Positions 23,499 to 35,139 of a stretch of DNA of 64,000 nt are shown piece by piece. This stretch comes from Isoetes taiwanensis (Eukaryota; Streptophyta; Lycopodiopsida; Isoetales; Isoetaceae), in NCBI GenBank assembly GCA_021234155.1, contig JAJEKV010000054.1:4761962-4825961 (forward strand), written 5' to 3'. Numbering within the stretch: position 1 is the first letter of the stretch; each line of letters starts with the position of its first letter. The notes under the pieces are model-generated. The model was not told where the DNA came from, ran no database searches, and was given only the letters and a program-made list of their open reading frames with translations. A program made the translations under genes and the position numbers.

Positions 23499-24429
23499 TC
23501 ACGCCGGGTCTCTTCTTTGTCTTTGGGGGTCAAGTCCCTCCAGCGTCTGAGCCGTCCCCTTCAACTTCCGGCCCTGACGCAGGATGGCCACCCGCTCTGG
23601 CACGCTCTCAACTGTGAAGATGACCACCCGGGGGCGATCAGGGCGCTGAATTCCATGACGACTCGCCTTTCCAATGGTCACAGGTGCTGGGAACATCATC
23701 CGGTCCAAGATCTGTGTCTGGAGTCGGGAAGTGAGATGTTCTCCCGACTCCTCCGTCAGGCCTCGCACTACCACATTGCGGCTCCTGCGTCTCATTCTCG
23801 AAGTTGGCGGGGGGCCGCACAGTGTGTTGGTTGAGGTGGGTGAGGCATAGGGCGTGGCCGGCCGGGGGTGGTGGCGGCCCGTGATCGATGTGTCCGCCCG
23901 GCATGTGTTCGGGTTGGCGTCCGTAGGTTGGTGGGTTCGCGGGGTTGGTGTGTTCTTTGTCGTGGTTTTTACGTTCTCCGAGTCCGGGCTCGGCTCTTGC
24001 GGGGCGGTGTCATGTCTTGCCATCTCCGCGTGCAATGGCGGAGTTGCTCATGTGCCTCGGCATGGAGGCCTTTGCCTTGGCGGGCAACGGCACCCGGCTC
24101 CTCAGTAGCTCCCGATCTCGTGCTAAATCCTTACTCCGAAGAGCGCTCAGTTCTGCCTGGCTAGCTTCTAAAGCAGCCTGGAATCCTTGTCTCACAGTGG
24201 CGGCCTCCGCAACCTCTGACAGGAGGGCGGCCTGTGCTCCTCGTGACGTGGCCTTAGCCTCCTCAACCTCGGCCTGGATCCGAGACAGGGTTACGAGTGT
24301 CTCCTGCTCTACCCGGTTCCTGTCCTGCGTCCCAGCTTCCATAGCTGCCAACACGGTGTCTACACGCCCCCTCATATCTGCAAGCTCCTGCTGAGAGATA
24401 GAGTTATCCCTTTTTGAAAATAATGCCAA
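23499..24429 (-). pseudogene. LINE ORF1: coiled coil plus RRM-like RNA-binding protein remnant
   Basis: Seen: frame 24429-24010 encodes a heptad-rich helix (ELADMRGRVDTVLAAMEAG, then RIQAEVEEAKATSRGAQAAL), the trimerisation-type coiled coil of LINE ORF1 proteins. A frameshift near 24020 leads to 24035-23499. That part has a Pro/Thr-rich linker and then RNVVVRGLTEES and RVVIFTVESVPERVAILRQG, which look like RNP2- and RNP1-type strands of an RRM. The first codon is TTG with no upstream ATG, because the element is truncated. Known role: binding LINE RNA into a ribonucleoprotein. Confidence 0.7.
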
Positions 24430-24859
24430 ACAAGGAAGACTACTATTAGCAATTAATAATCATATGAATAGGAGACTTTTCGAAAGAGTAAGACTCACAT
24501 TTTTGAACAGAGTTTTAATAACTTCATCATCTAGATTTCAAGTTAGCCTTCATAGAATCATAATTAATATTTAAATAACTATAGATATCAAAAACCTTAT
24601 ATATGTGCTTATTATTTAAACTCTAATCCCCCAAGACATTATTTTTAGTAGCAAGCAAAAGGTTCTCAACAACATTCTTAATGTGAAGAAATAATTTTTT
24701 GCTTGATAGGGTTCCATTGATTTCTTTTCAAGGCAGTTCACGTGAACCAAAAGTCATTTTGGTATAAATTTCTTAAGGAAGGAATATCAAAATGAGCCAG
24801 TTTTTATATAGTTGAGGATGCTTAGGGCCATGATTTTACCATCAGTGTCATTAAATAGA
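24430..24859 (-). other. AT-rich 3' part of an L1-type LINE fragment, or flank
   Basis: No coding sequence. It lies downstream (minus sense) of the L1-type reverse transcriptase remnant at 24860-25960 and may be its C-terminal or 3' untranslated sequence, into or next to which the GC-rich LINE inserted. Confidence 0.35.
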
Positions 24860-25960
24860 GGGGATCAGAAAATATACATATTCAGATGAATCTTGTCTAC
24901 TTGACAATAATTCAAGCCAGTTTGAATATGATTCCATGATTTAATGAGATTCCTTGTAAGGGGAGAAGACTTTGTAGCTGGATGAAGATCAATGAAAGTA
25001 GAGCTAGACATCATATGGAAGATAGTACGGTGCCCTTCAGGAAAACTTTTGGAAAGCCAATAACAAATGAATTGCAAGCAGGGCTTTCATTACCAAAAAG
25101 AGTCTTCAAATAAACATGCCAGCTAAGGCCTGAGCCTATAGAAGCAAATTTCTACCACCTAGACCTCCACCAAGCTTATCCTTGTAATAGAAAACTAGAT
25201 GACTTTATGGCGGCCATTCCAAATAATTTTTCTAATAATTTTCTATAATTGTTTATAAACAGTTGCAAAGGCCATTATAGCTATGGAGAAATGTACATGA
25301 GAATTGGTAAGCACTGAATTAGCAATGACCACCTGGCGGAATAAACAATGAATTTTATAATTTGTCAGTTTGGATTTGACTTTACCAATAATAGAGGACC
25401 ATAGATCAGAGGTCTCATTCAAAGATAAAGGCATTCCTGGCAACTTAGTGGCTTGGGAAGAATCAATAACCTTTATGCATTCAATCTCAGATTCACTACT
25501 GTCAATGATCAAGGTTTTAGATAGATTTAAATGAACAACAGAGAGTGGACTAAAGGGTGCAAGAATACCAATAAAGAACTTAATATTATCAGAATCAGTG
25601 TTTAGAAATGAGAATGTGCCATTAGATATTAAAGGATGCTAAGAATGAATTTGAATCAGAAAGTTTAAGACCTTCCGCATTATTCAAAGACTACTATGAA
25701 GTATGGCTTTGGCGAGAAGTTCAACAATAACAAGGAAGATATAGGTGCAAGAGGGCAAGCTTGCCTCACTCTAGCAAGAAAGCGGAAGAATGAGGCGAGC
25801 CATTATTTAGAATAGCTGAACTAGCATGTGAATTTAACCTCCTAATTAGATTTATGAGATTTAGATGGAAACCAATTTTGGCCATAATCTATTGAAGAAA
25901 ATCTCTAACTATAGTATGAAAGGCTCTTAAAATCCAATTTAAGTAGGATGCAATTTTGGT
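24860..25960 (-). pseudogene. L1-type plant LINE reverse transcriptase fragment
   Basis: Seen on the minus strand: a reverse transcriptase mid-region at about 25950-25720 (LNWILRAFHTIVRDFL; SSAILNNG; VRQACPLAP in a neighbouring frame). The thumb and post-RT region follows at 25512-25243 (LIIDSSESEIECIKVI; ATKLPGMPLS; WSSIIGKVKSKLTNYKIHCL; FRQVVIANSVLTNS), then a Trp-containing segment at about 25230 (IRKIIWNGRH) and the tail at 25077-24865 (LIKSWNHIQTGLNY). This order matches the plant L1-type ORF2 C-terminal half, where LG.PL...K...W..I..K...KL..W precedes the (I/F)W.G segment. Stops and frameshifts are frequent. It is a different LINE family from the GC-rich element next to it. Confidence 0.75.
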
Positions 25961-25984
25961 TGGGAATTCTATTCCAATGGAGGC

Positions 25985-27400
25985 TCTTCATACCATCCTG
26001 GATCCAAGGGAAGCCTAATGTCTAGTCTCGACACTCCTGCTTGAATGTAAGCCGGGGGATCTCGCATTTGATGAGCGATCACAGATTATCCTAGGGCCTA
26101 GTCTGTTCTAGCTTATGGCCACCACCTTGTTCAAGAGGCCTCATGATACAACCTTGTTGGAGTCTTTTCGGGCATCTCTGGCCTCCGATCCATTGGCTCA
26201 AGATGCACTTTCACGCCTTGACTCATCATCATCTTCTCGGCAAATGCGATCAGACTATGATCGTTTTGAGATTCGAGATGGGCTTATGTCCCGCAATGGA
26301 CTTCTGTATGTCCCAAATGGTGCTTTTCAACTTCGGATTCTCCAGGTTTGTCACGACTCACCTATGGCTTGACATTTTGGAGTAGCCAAGACTCTTGAAC
26401 TTATTAATCGAGAGTATTGGTGGCCTGGGCATCGTCACTTTATCGAGATTTTTATTGAATCCTGTGATACCTGCTATCGAGCGAAGGTTCCAAGACATCT
26501 TTCTCATGGCCTTCTTCAGCCATTGCCTATCTCAGATGGATCTTAGAAGAGTACGTCTGTGGACTTTATTCCAAAGCTGCCAGTCTCTTGGTCATGATGC
26601 CATCATGGTCGTTGTTGATCGCTTCTATAAGATGGCTCATTTTATTTCCTGCAACGCCACCATCATCAGTGAAGGAACTGCTGATCTTTTCCTTCGTAAA
26701 GTAGTCAGACTTCATGGACTGCCAGACACCATTGTCAGTGATCATGGACCCCAGTCGTCGCAGGAGTTTGGAAGCGGCTTTTGGAGTTATTGCATAGTGA
26801 TCGCTCACTGACATCCGGTCATCACCCAAAAAATAATGGGCAAGCGAAGCATATTCATCAGACTGTGGAACAATATTTGAGGTGCTTTATCAGTTATCAA
26901 TAGAGTGATTGGGTCGATTATCTTCCATTGGCTAAGTTTGCTTATAATAACTCAGTATATACTTCCACTGGCCACACTAATTTTCTTTCTGAACTCTGGC
27001 CAGCATCCTCGTTGGTCCTCTGGTGTCGCTGGCGATGACACTGTCAATCCTAGTGTCGAGTCTCGACTTGAGAAACTCCAAGCTCTTCAATCAGATCTTC
27101 AACATTATCTTCTCCTGGCACAGGATTGCTATCGGCATTATGCCGATTTACATCGGTAAGAAACTCCTACATTTCATGTTGATGACTTTGTCTAGCTTCT
27201 TCTAGGGACCTTCCTACCTCATGTCCCTGCAACAAGCTTAACTATCGTCATCTTGGTCCTTACCGGATCACGGCCCAGATCAACGATGTGGCATTTCGGC
27301 TGGAGCTTCCTCTAGTTGTTCGTTTCTATCCAATATTTTATGTTTCGCTATTGGAGCCTTAACGAGTCATTCTCCTTTGCAGTCTTTCCATTACAGGTCC
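25985..27400 (+). pseudogene. Ty3/gypsy retrotransposon fragment (RNase H end to integrase C-terminus)
   Basis: Seen on the plus strand: a decayed RNase H end (about 25990-26110). A tether and zinc-binding region follows (26115-26470: DGLMSRNGLLYVPNG; HFGVAKTLELINREYWWPGH; SCDTC), with an internal TGA at 26370. The integrase core has VDFIPKLPVS (first Asp), then after a frameshift near 26590 DAIMVVVDRFYKMAHFI and TIVSDHGPQ (second Asp). The region with the catalytic Glu is decayed (26830-26890), then DYLPLAKFAYNNSVYTSTGH. The C-terminal domain reads RHLGPYRITAQINDVAFRLE and FYPIFYVSLLEP (27240-27360). No chromodomain or LTR is readable. Domain order places it in Ty3/gypsy. Confidence 0.88.
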
Positions 27401-28559
27401 TTTCTTGCAGTTTGCTCAGTTGTCAGTGCCATCATGTTGTGTTTGAGCTCTCTTCTCGACGGATGTATGGTACCAGCATTCTTCGAGAGTCTTGGCGACC
27501 GTTTCTCATTAGGGGTTGCCTCAAAAATTTGAAAAAACAAGTTTTTTCATGGCACTCTATAGTTCATCTTGCTCTCAATAATTGTCGAGTTTCTAAGCAT
27601 GTATAATTTTCAAGCTATTCAAATTTTTACCCTAGTAGAGAGATCAATATGTACTCAAAGATTTTCAAAGAGCTCAACGAGAACACCACCACTTCAACCA
27701 ACCTAACCTATTTGTCTCATAGGACCCATACTAAGAATAAATAGTTTTAGACCTTCATTTTACAATTGCCCCCTTAAGACAAATATTGATACATAAATCA
27801 TTTAACCGGCAGTTCCTCGGAGATTTTAATCCTGGCCATTAGATGTAGTTCAATTATGAGGCATAATGTGACATTTCTAGCCTGTTTATCATGATAATCA
27901 GGCTGCAGCCTGTTTATCATGATCGAGAGGCTGGTCATTACAGGGTATTCAGATTCACAAACAAATTGCAATTTCAATTTCCTGTGCTGCTGTTACCTGG
28001 ACCATGAGACTGCAGTTCCTGCATAGAGTTGCTAATTCCTATACAACAGCACCAGAAAGATCATTGATGATCCAAAATGCAGCAGAAACATAGGAAAAAA
28101 ACTTTATTGCAGAAACTCTACTTCTAGAATGCAACAGCAAATGCTGCCGGACATCCACATAAATCGATTCATCTCAACTGTCTGTCACGAAACCAAGTTC
28201 AGCTCCAATCAATCACGATTTTGCCCAAATATATCAGAGCTTAGAGAAGAAGCTGCTTTAGGGACGGGTACTGCTTAGAGAAGAAGCTGCTTTAGAACAA
28301 ATCAAATAGACTTCAATAAAGAACACGGGTACTTCATGTTCCTACATTGCAAGAAACTTTCCAGAGATTAAATCTAAATCTATGCTGAGCACTCTAAATC
28401 CTAAACACTTCTTTGAAATCATTAAAAGACCCAAGCAAAATATGAAGAAACCCAAAGTAGGAAGACCAATCTGGCTGCATCTAAAAGCTCGAGTTCAAAA
28501 CTTACAAAGAAAGAGGTGGTGTTTAGAAAACACCAAAATAGAATGAAACAGGCAATGAT
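27401..28559. other. no gene recognised; includes likely H4 3' flank
   Basis: A duplicated phrase (AGCCTGTTTATCATGAT) occurs twice at about 27890-27945. The last few hundred bases are probably the 3' flank of histone H4. A stem-loop terminator of the animal histone type was not seen, as expected for polyadenylated plant histone mRNAs. Confidence 0.4.
28239..28294. repeat. 22-bp direct repeat, two copies
   Basis: GCTTAGAGAAGAAGCTGCTT plus two further bases occurs at 28239-28260 and again at 28273-28294, 34 bp apart, downstream of histone H4. Confidence 0.85.
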
Positions 28560-28904
<345 letters not shown>

Positions 28905-28954
28905 TCAAAACTAGAATAGAAGAAATCGATGCCCTGCTCTGTAAAGGGGGCTTT

Positions 28955-28966
28955 CTTTATAAATTG
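28955..28966 (-). promoter_or_regulatory. TATA box of histone H4
   Basis: Minus strand reads AATTTATAAAG, about 85-95 bp upstream of the H4 ATG, at a suitable distance for a short 5' leader. A reverse CCAAT (GATATTGGCC on the minus strand) lies about 20 bp further upstream. Confidence 0.65.
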
Positions 28967-29015
28967 CTCTCTTCATCGTGGCCAATATCATCCACGGCTG
29001 AAAATGCAGCCCTCA

Positions 29016-29023
29016 CCCGGATC
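29016..29023 (+). promoter_or_regulatory. histone octamer-like element
   Basis: CCCGGATC matches 7 of 8 bases of the plant histone octamer CGCGGATC, about 150 bp upstream of the H4 start codon. Octamers drive S-phase expression of plant histone genes. The assignment is by position and similarity. Confidence 0.45.
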
Positions 29024-29122
29024 GGTGACCTGGAATAATTTGAATCTTTAGAAGCGGGAAAACACGCAAGTATTTTATTATTCTTTCCAACAATGTAGTT
29101 CCCTTGCAGTCTTGGATAAGGG

Positions 29123-29182
29123 AAAGGCCCCCTGGCCTGTTTTCTGCCCGGGACCGGGCAGAAAACAGGCCAGGGGGCCTTT
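29123..29182. repeat. 60-bp near-perfect palindrome (29-bp arms, 2-base centre)
   Basis: Left arm 29123-29151 (starts AAAGGCCCCCTGGCC) and right arm 29154-29182 (ends GGCCAGGGGGCCTTT) are exact reverse complements, separated only by GA. After a one-base bulge (29183) four more base pairs can form. It lies about 250 bp upstream of the H4 ATG and 5 bp from the foldback element at 29188. Confidence 0.95.
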
Positions 29183-29187
29183 GCCCT

Positions 29188-29435
29188 AACGGAAAACATC
29201 CATTGGGCTTCATTCTGGGCTTCATTCTGCTGCTGAATGCAAGGTAAAATCGACGGAATGCAGGGTAAGATCACTGGAATGCAGGGTAAAATCGATGAAG
29301 GAAGGTAAAAATCTGCCGCTGTTCTTCTCAAAATCTGCCGCTGTTCTTGCTCGATTTTCAGATTAAGAAACCACGCCACGTGTCGTGATCTGATTGGATG
29401 ATAACACAGAATGAAGCCCAATGGTTTTTTCCGTT
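29188..29435. mobile_element. foldback/MITE-like element with ~29-bp terminal inverted repeats
   Basis: Left end 29188-29217 (AACGGAAAACATCCATTGGG, continuing CTTCATTCTG) is matched by the inverted right end 29407-29435 (CAGAATGAAGCCCAATGG followed by TTTTTTCCGTT); 18 bp in the inner part match exactly. The interior is non-coding and holds a 21-bp tandem repeat and a duplicated 19-bp phrase. No target-site duplication was identified, so the mobile-element call is an inference from structure. Confidence 0.5.
29235..29310. repeat. 21-bp tandem repeat, about 3.5 copies
   Basis: Units at 29235-29255, 29256-29276 and 29277-29297 follow the pattern GAATGCARGGTAARATCRMYG, with a partial unit after. 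Next to it, AAAATCTGCCGCTGTTCTT occurs twice (29307-29350). Confidence 0.9.
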
Positions 29436-29436
29436 T

Positions 29437-32400
29437 TGATAAAACTTTTTATCTATTTTTACTTGCATTCTTATTAAACGATGGTAGCCAAAAGAAAAAC
29501 TTTACCTCATAGCCAATTTTTGGGTTGCGCCAAGGCAAACCCTTGCTTGGGTGTTGTGTTAGAGGATTTTAGTTTGTAGTGTCCGATGTGCCAATCCGAC
29601 GGTTTAGAGGGTTTGTTTATCTAGTGGACATAAAGCAAGTGGATAGGGCTCTGTCAATCTCGTTACCCTTTGTTAGCCTAAGGCTTTAGAATATAAAATA
29701 GGGGGGCCTAAATATTTACCAAAATAACTCCATGTTCTAAAAAGAATGCTTTGAGCAATATAACTAGGGAGCTAACGTAATTATTTTTTATCTTAAATCT
29801 ATCACTCCTGCACCTATAATGGTTGCATTCTCTTCTCAAGGACCAAACACTCTAACAATCAACATAAAATGTACTAGAAACGTGTGCCTCGCGATGCCGG
29901 GCATTAGTCGTGGACGTGTGGTATTCATTTACGACAGTATATGTTTCAGATGCAATGGACTCATGTAGATAGAGAACAAACATTACCTTTCAAGTGTAAG
30001 TAGAATGTGAAGTAACTTATATAAAACATGTTTAGTTCTCAATCCAACAATTGCTCAACAAAATCTTAAACAAATATGTTGGGTCTACACGCAAATACAA
30101 AATCTTTTTTGTGCAATCTAAAACTTTAAAGTCATGTTTATCAGCCTCAATGGATTTGCATCATGAAGAACCTATCCCAAAGAACTTAGGAAAGTCTTCT
30201 AGCTCGATGTGAACATTTCAGATCCAATAAAATTGCAATTAGCGTATAATGTGCAATAAGTAGAGATGTAGAAATAGAGGTGGTAGTGGTTATCACATCA
30301 CATTTAGTAAGAGGTATTTGCCATGGTGGAGGAAACGTGAAAAAATCCGATGTTCATGCTCCTTGTGATATTCAGGGATCCATGGAATGCCAATTACACC
30401 TCAAAATATTTTGCTTTAACAACATATGCATATGCTATTAAAAGCTCTTAGTTGACCCATATGTGAAGAAAAGAAAATAGGAAGCTAGATCAAAATAGTT
30501 GCTTACCATTAAGAAGACATTAACAGAAAAAATTCAAATATGAGGAAAGGGAGTTATTGAAATATTGTTCTAGTTATTGCAACTACTCATGGCTGAGTCC
30601 ATATCTTCATCATCCATTAGCATGGATCTTAAGATGTCTGGATGTAGATGTAAGTCAGCTTGTAGATCATAATACAATAATTGAAAAAGCAATGTCCCAC
30701 GCTCATATATGTAGACTACTTTCAAGTTCAAATGCATGCATTCAAACTCAAAAATTTGTTAAACCTCTTCACAACTGTAAGTTTCATAAAGTGGCATGCA
30801 ATGGACCTTACATATGTTTATGGAGTTTAGCACTTTCAGTCTAATTGACCTGCATATGTCTGAAGGAATTGTAAAAATGATGTTAAACTAAGAGAATAGG
30901 ATCCATGAGAGAAACATAATGAATTATATTCCCTGTTGTATAACATTTCAACTACACATTTGTATTGGAAGCATGAGACATATATCTACATATATCTGGA
31001 ACTTGGTTCAACCAGCGAATATATTCTCAGAAAGAAAAACAACGTATACTCACTCACTGCTATTACACCTCTATAAATTTTCGACGGACCAACTTGTTGC
31101 GGCAAAGAAAGACACTTGAAACACTTGAGAAGCGACCGTTTCGTTTTGTTCGCAATGACGAAAAGGACAAAAAACATTACAATATGTTTTGGCAAAATGT
31201 CTAGCTTTTTACAAGACGACTTTTGCATGTTGAGGAACCCGGATGTAGTCGCCATAGCCGGGAGCAAGGGTCACAAAGCTGTTTTCACTTATCCGCCAAC
31301 ATAAACTCTAAGAAAACCTCCTCCGGCTCCACCAGAAGAAAAAAAGACGTTATCAAGCACAAAGAGCATCCGTAAGCGTAAAACATTAGCCTTTGTAACC
31401 AGGCCAAACCCTAGACGTAGAAAAATATAGATGATCTTGTAATGTAAATAGCTCTTACGAATCACTCTCTTGTAAGAGGACACAAAACATGCTTGATCTT
31501 CTACCTAAGTTTGCATTTCCGCGGGTAATAGTCCACAAATCCCTCAATGCATTTGCGAAAAAGTATATAGTAGAATAAAAAGATTACCATGTAGATGAAG
31601 ATGTAGCAACAAAAGTTGCGAGAGAATTAGCCGTCACCATCTCTCATTTACTTCCATTTACCTAAGAATGGGATCTATAGAAATTCCAACAAAGAAAATA
31701 TTTACGCACAAATGTTTAAAGGCCGTAATATTTATACCAATACTTAATTACCTCTCGCAAAAAACAGAGTCATATATTAAAAAAATGGCCAAGAAAGATC
31801 ACAAACACATGAGAGGCAATTCATAATGGCACACACATAATAGAAAGATAGGTAGAAACGGAATGCAATACACTTTGAGCCGCGCCAGAAACCGAAATAG
31901 ATAGTGAAAGTGATATGGCATCCCCTTAAACCAAGAAATATGTCTCCAATGCGGTCCGCTTTCACCCTATTCCACCATTAAGTTTGACCAATTGAGGCAA
32001 TCAAGAGGTTCTTGACTGCAAAGAGATATGGCCATGCAGAAAGAAACATAAAAAATCTTTACAATCTGAAATCTCATGGGATTTGAACAGCCCTTGCCGA
32101 TTAGAAACCCAGAAGTTCGATGCCACAATATAGATGCAGGAATAATATAAACGGTTTCAGACATGCATACATCCACCAGATTTATTGCACTTTGAATAGG
32201 AAAACATAACTTTACTCTTAATTGGGTCATACATCTTACGTAAACAAAAAACGCCATGGACTAAATTATCCTTTGAATGCCCCGAAAGCTTGAACGACCG
32301 GACCAAAAGAGGTTCCCCTTTGAATAGATTACCTTGTTTTTATTGTGGCTGCTATTAGACCGAGTGATGCTTGCAATGGCTAGATGATCCAAAAATGACA

Positions 32401-33239
32401 GAGAACTGCAAATTTGACATATCATAAACGATATGACACAGCCCCAATATTTTGCAAAAATGATGGAAAATCCTTCCTGTAACCGCAGACCCACTGCATT
32501 ACTTCATTACCCACAATAGCGCTGCATTAATCTGCATGAATCTTAATCTGTAAATCAGATGCAACCAATGCGTGAGACACAGGAAGGAAAAAGGGAAAGA
32601 AAAACAATAAAAAAACCTGAAATGACGTTTTATTAGAGAAATCTCATTGCCTGACAGAATCTCGTTTCCATAAGCAGTCCAATGATCCTCTTATAAAGAC
32701 TAACGTATCCTAAGCATCATAAGCATGTTGCTTATTCTTTAAAAGCACACACACTAAATCACAGATGAATCCAAATGAAACAGAGCTCCTTTGAAACCCC
32801 TAAAATGTAATGGCAAACAAATTCTCAAATCTCTTCGCCGGATGAAGTAGATAAACAGAAAAGCTGGTGATTCTTAGCAAAAACCGACCTCTCAAGACGT
32901 AATAAGCAGCCCAACAATGCTATTCCTTTGAATCCTGAATGTTCTTTCAATCCAGAATAAGCAACGCCCTTTGAATCCTAAATCGGAATGGAGGTACTCC
33001 TCCTAAAGATAGAATAAGCAACAAAAAATATAAGTAACCAAAAGACATGGTGGAGAAATGGGTCGGAAATCTGAAGACAGAGTAAGCAGATAAGAAATGA
33101 AACCTCTTGGGATTGCATGCACCTGTAGATTAGCTCAAGGTCGCTTGAAAGTCGCGCTACCGTGTTTCACAGACGAAATATCATGCTGCCACTTTGACAT
33201 TCAATGCCATTTTTTAGAGCTCACCGAGATGGCAAATTG
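29437..33239. other. AT-rich gene-poor stretch
   Basis: No gene can be supported on either strand. A plus-strand stretch at about 31200-31410 has uncommonly coding-like phrases (MLRNPDVVAIAGSKGHKAVF; RKPPPAPPEEKK; SIRKRKTLAFVTRPNP) broken by one stop. I do not recognise it. Confidence 0.4.
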
Positions 33240-33338
33240 AAAAATCGTGGAAGCCGAGAGCAAAAAATACTTACCTTATAGATAAGACAAAAATCGTGGA
33301 AGCTCAGAGCAGAAAAATCGTGGAAGCTCAGAGCAGAA
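33240..33338. repeat. ~24-bp repeat, three copies
   Basis: AAAATCGTGGAAGCTCAGAG and variants occur at about 33240, 33290 and 33313; the last two are directly adjacent. Confidence 0.85.
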
Positions 33339-33785
33339 ACATGCACCCGTAGAAAAACACAGTAACAAAAAATGTGGCAAGAACTCGAAACCAATGGCAC
33401 GTTTCCAAGCTCCGCCTGATTCACTCACTCTGATTCACTCTCTCTATACCTTTCTGCCCTCTCGTGATGGCCCTCGGACATTTACCGCGATGGCCCTCTG
33501 ATTCCTTTCTACACCTTCTACTCTTGCTCTAAGCTCCCTCCCCGATCCTCTCCTTTTTTCTACCACAAAACATGAAGCAGTAGCCGATTCTGCTCAACCA
33601 AGCAAAATGCACGATTTTGCAGTGGCCCGCAGAGGACCCAGCTCAAGAACCAGTTGCGCAATTTTGAGGCACAGAGAGCAGGGAGTGCAAGAAAAGATTT
33701 GCATAAATTTTTTTCTGGCCGATTCAAACTGGCATTCAATGCCGACAGCCTGCGTCCCGCAAGGGGACATGCAACCGGAGATGGA

Positions 33786-33815
33786 ACGCCGCATGCGGCG
33801 TAACATGCGGCGTTC
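33786..33815. repeat. GC-rich palindrome with a third arm
   Basis: ACGCCGCATGCGGCGT (33786-33801) is a perfect 16-bp palindrome. CATGCGGCGTT at 33805-33815 repeats its right half and can also pair with the left half. Confidence 0.85.
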
Positions 33816-33968
33816 GATGGCACAATTCCCAACACGCTCCCAAAATAAAAAAGAAGATATGCATCACTCTTGTCCCCTTTCAGAAAATTATTTGTTTGGA
33901 TAGATCTAGCAAGTGACATACATTTCTCATCATTACATATCCGTAGCCAATGGATGGTGTAAGTAGGC

Positions 33969-33976
33969 TATATAAA
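33969..33976 (+). promoter_or_regulatory. TATA-like box, gene not identified
   Basis: GGCTATATAAATGC is a good plant TATA match. The first downstream ATG (about 34071, ATGGCAAAAATC) opens only 8 codons. I cannot link it to a gene. Confidence 0.2.
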
Positions 33977-35139
33977 TGCACACACTGTCGGGCAACCTAC
34001 ACTGCAACCATACAGAAATTCCACAATTTCTACTTTCCCCAAAAATTTCTTACCATCATATTATCATACCATGGCAAAAATCAAATCCTTCCATTGATAA
34101 GGTAGTGGCCATGGTATTGTACTTCCTTGCTTGAACATGTAGGTCAAAGATTTTATGTGGGTTGTCTTGGCTTCAACAAAAAGTTAACTACACAACATTT
34201 GTTACATCGTCAATATGTCGTGGCATAACTAAGATGCACAGAATGTGAAACAAGACAAAGGGCACGACTACTACAACATGCATAACACACAATCCTACCT
34301 CTTTCATAATATTTGCACTCATGGTAGACTATTCATTGATGGTTGTAAGTAACAAAAGAACAAGACCCATTGACCAAGATAAACAAGGCAAGGTCCTATG
34401 CATATCCTAGTTAAAGTTTTCTGCTAAAAGCTTTCTCCTCACTTTCTTAGCAGGTTTGCCTAAAGTGAGTTCACTGATTAGCAAGCATATTGGATTCTAA
34501 CCCCAAAAGGCTACAATTGACCATTTGGTCATGCTTCAAGCAGCGGTCGATGTAGTAAGAAAACAAAGAAGCCACTTTTTGCTTCCTTTCTAAATATACG
34601 AAAGCATTTGATGTAATTTAGCTACAACGCATCTAGACTAGAATAGAATAGAAAGGAATTGAGATATAGAGGAACTAAAAAATGCAATGGTGTCACTTAC
34701 ACTATTCAACTCTCTTTCAAACAATATTTCATTAAATTTAGAGAAATCTCTATTTTCTAGTTTTTAGCAGGCTACCTTTTTTTCCCTGTAACTATTCCTG
34801 CAATTCTAGCTTGTCCACGTTGGTGTCCACATTAGCCAAACTTGATAGACTCCATTAGATATGATTACTTTTCAATCAATGGCTAGAAAATTTTGAAAAG
34901 TTCCTGAGAAGTGCCTGGCCTATTCCATCGGATGCATCTTCAACTAGGCATCATTAGCAGCAAGAAGCCTTTTGGTTTATTGTTGTTGAGTTTTTTATGT
35001 ATAATTCTCTTCGTACGAATGCATATTTGTTTGCTCTTTTAATGCGTATGCTCTTCTTATACCTCTAGGAGATTATGGATACACGAACTCAGTTGTGTCC
35101 TTCGGGGCGGTACTGAATTGTCCTATACGACAGTGTACC
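33977..35139. other. no gene recognised
   Basis: Includes a short AGAAT run at about 34638-34652. No coding region is supported. Confidence 0.4.

Larger units (their letters stand above)
19738..24429 (-). mobile_element. LINE (non-LTR retrotransposon), GC-rich, 5'-truncated, decayed
   Basis: Seen: read on the minus strand, the order is an ORF1 protein with a coiled coil and an RRM-like segment, an ORF2 with apurinic endonuclease and reverse transcriptase, a 3' untranslated region, and a (ATTCT)n tail. Composition changes sharply to AT-rich at about 24420, within the coiled coil of ORF1 and without a start ATG, so the 5' end is truncated there. Frames shift many times. The short tandem-repeat tail, not poly(A), is typical of several LINE clades outside the classic plant L1 group. 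The clade cannot be settled by eye. Target-site duplications were not identified. Confidence 0.85.

Noticed and set aside
20029-24164. Many GC-rich plus-strand open frames, possibly bacterial or organelle DNA
   Set aside because: They are antisense shadows of a GC-rich minus-strand LINE with clear endonuclease GDFNA and reverse transcriptase YADD motifs.
28957-29421. 154-codon minus-strand frame upstream of H4
   Set aside because: Composed of palindrome and tandem-repeat sequence; low complexity and no homology seen.
33560-33919. Overlapping frames of 70-119 codons on both strands
   Set aside because: No motif, no coding bias beyond local GC content, and frames on both strands equally open.
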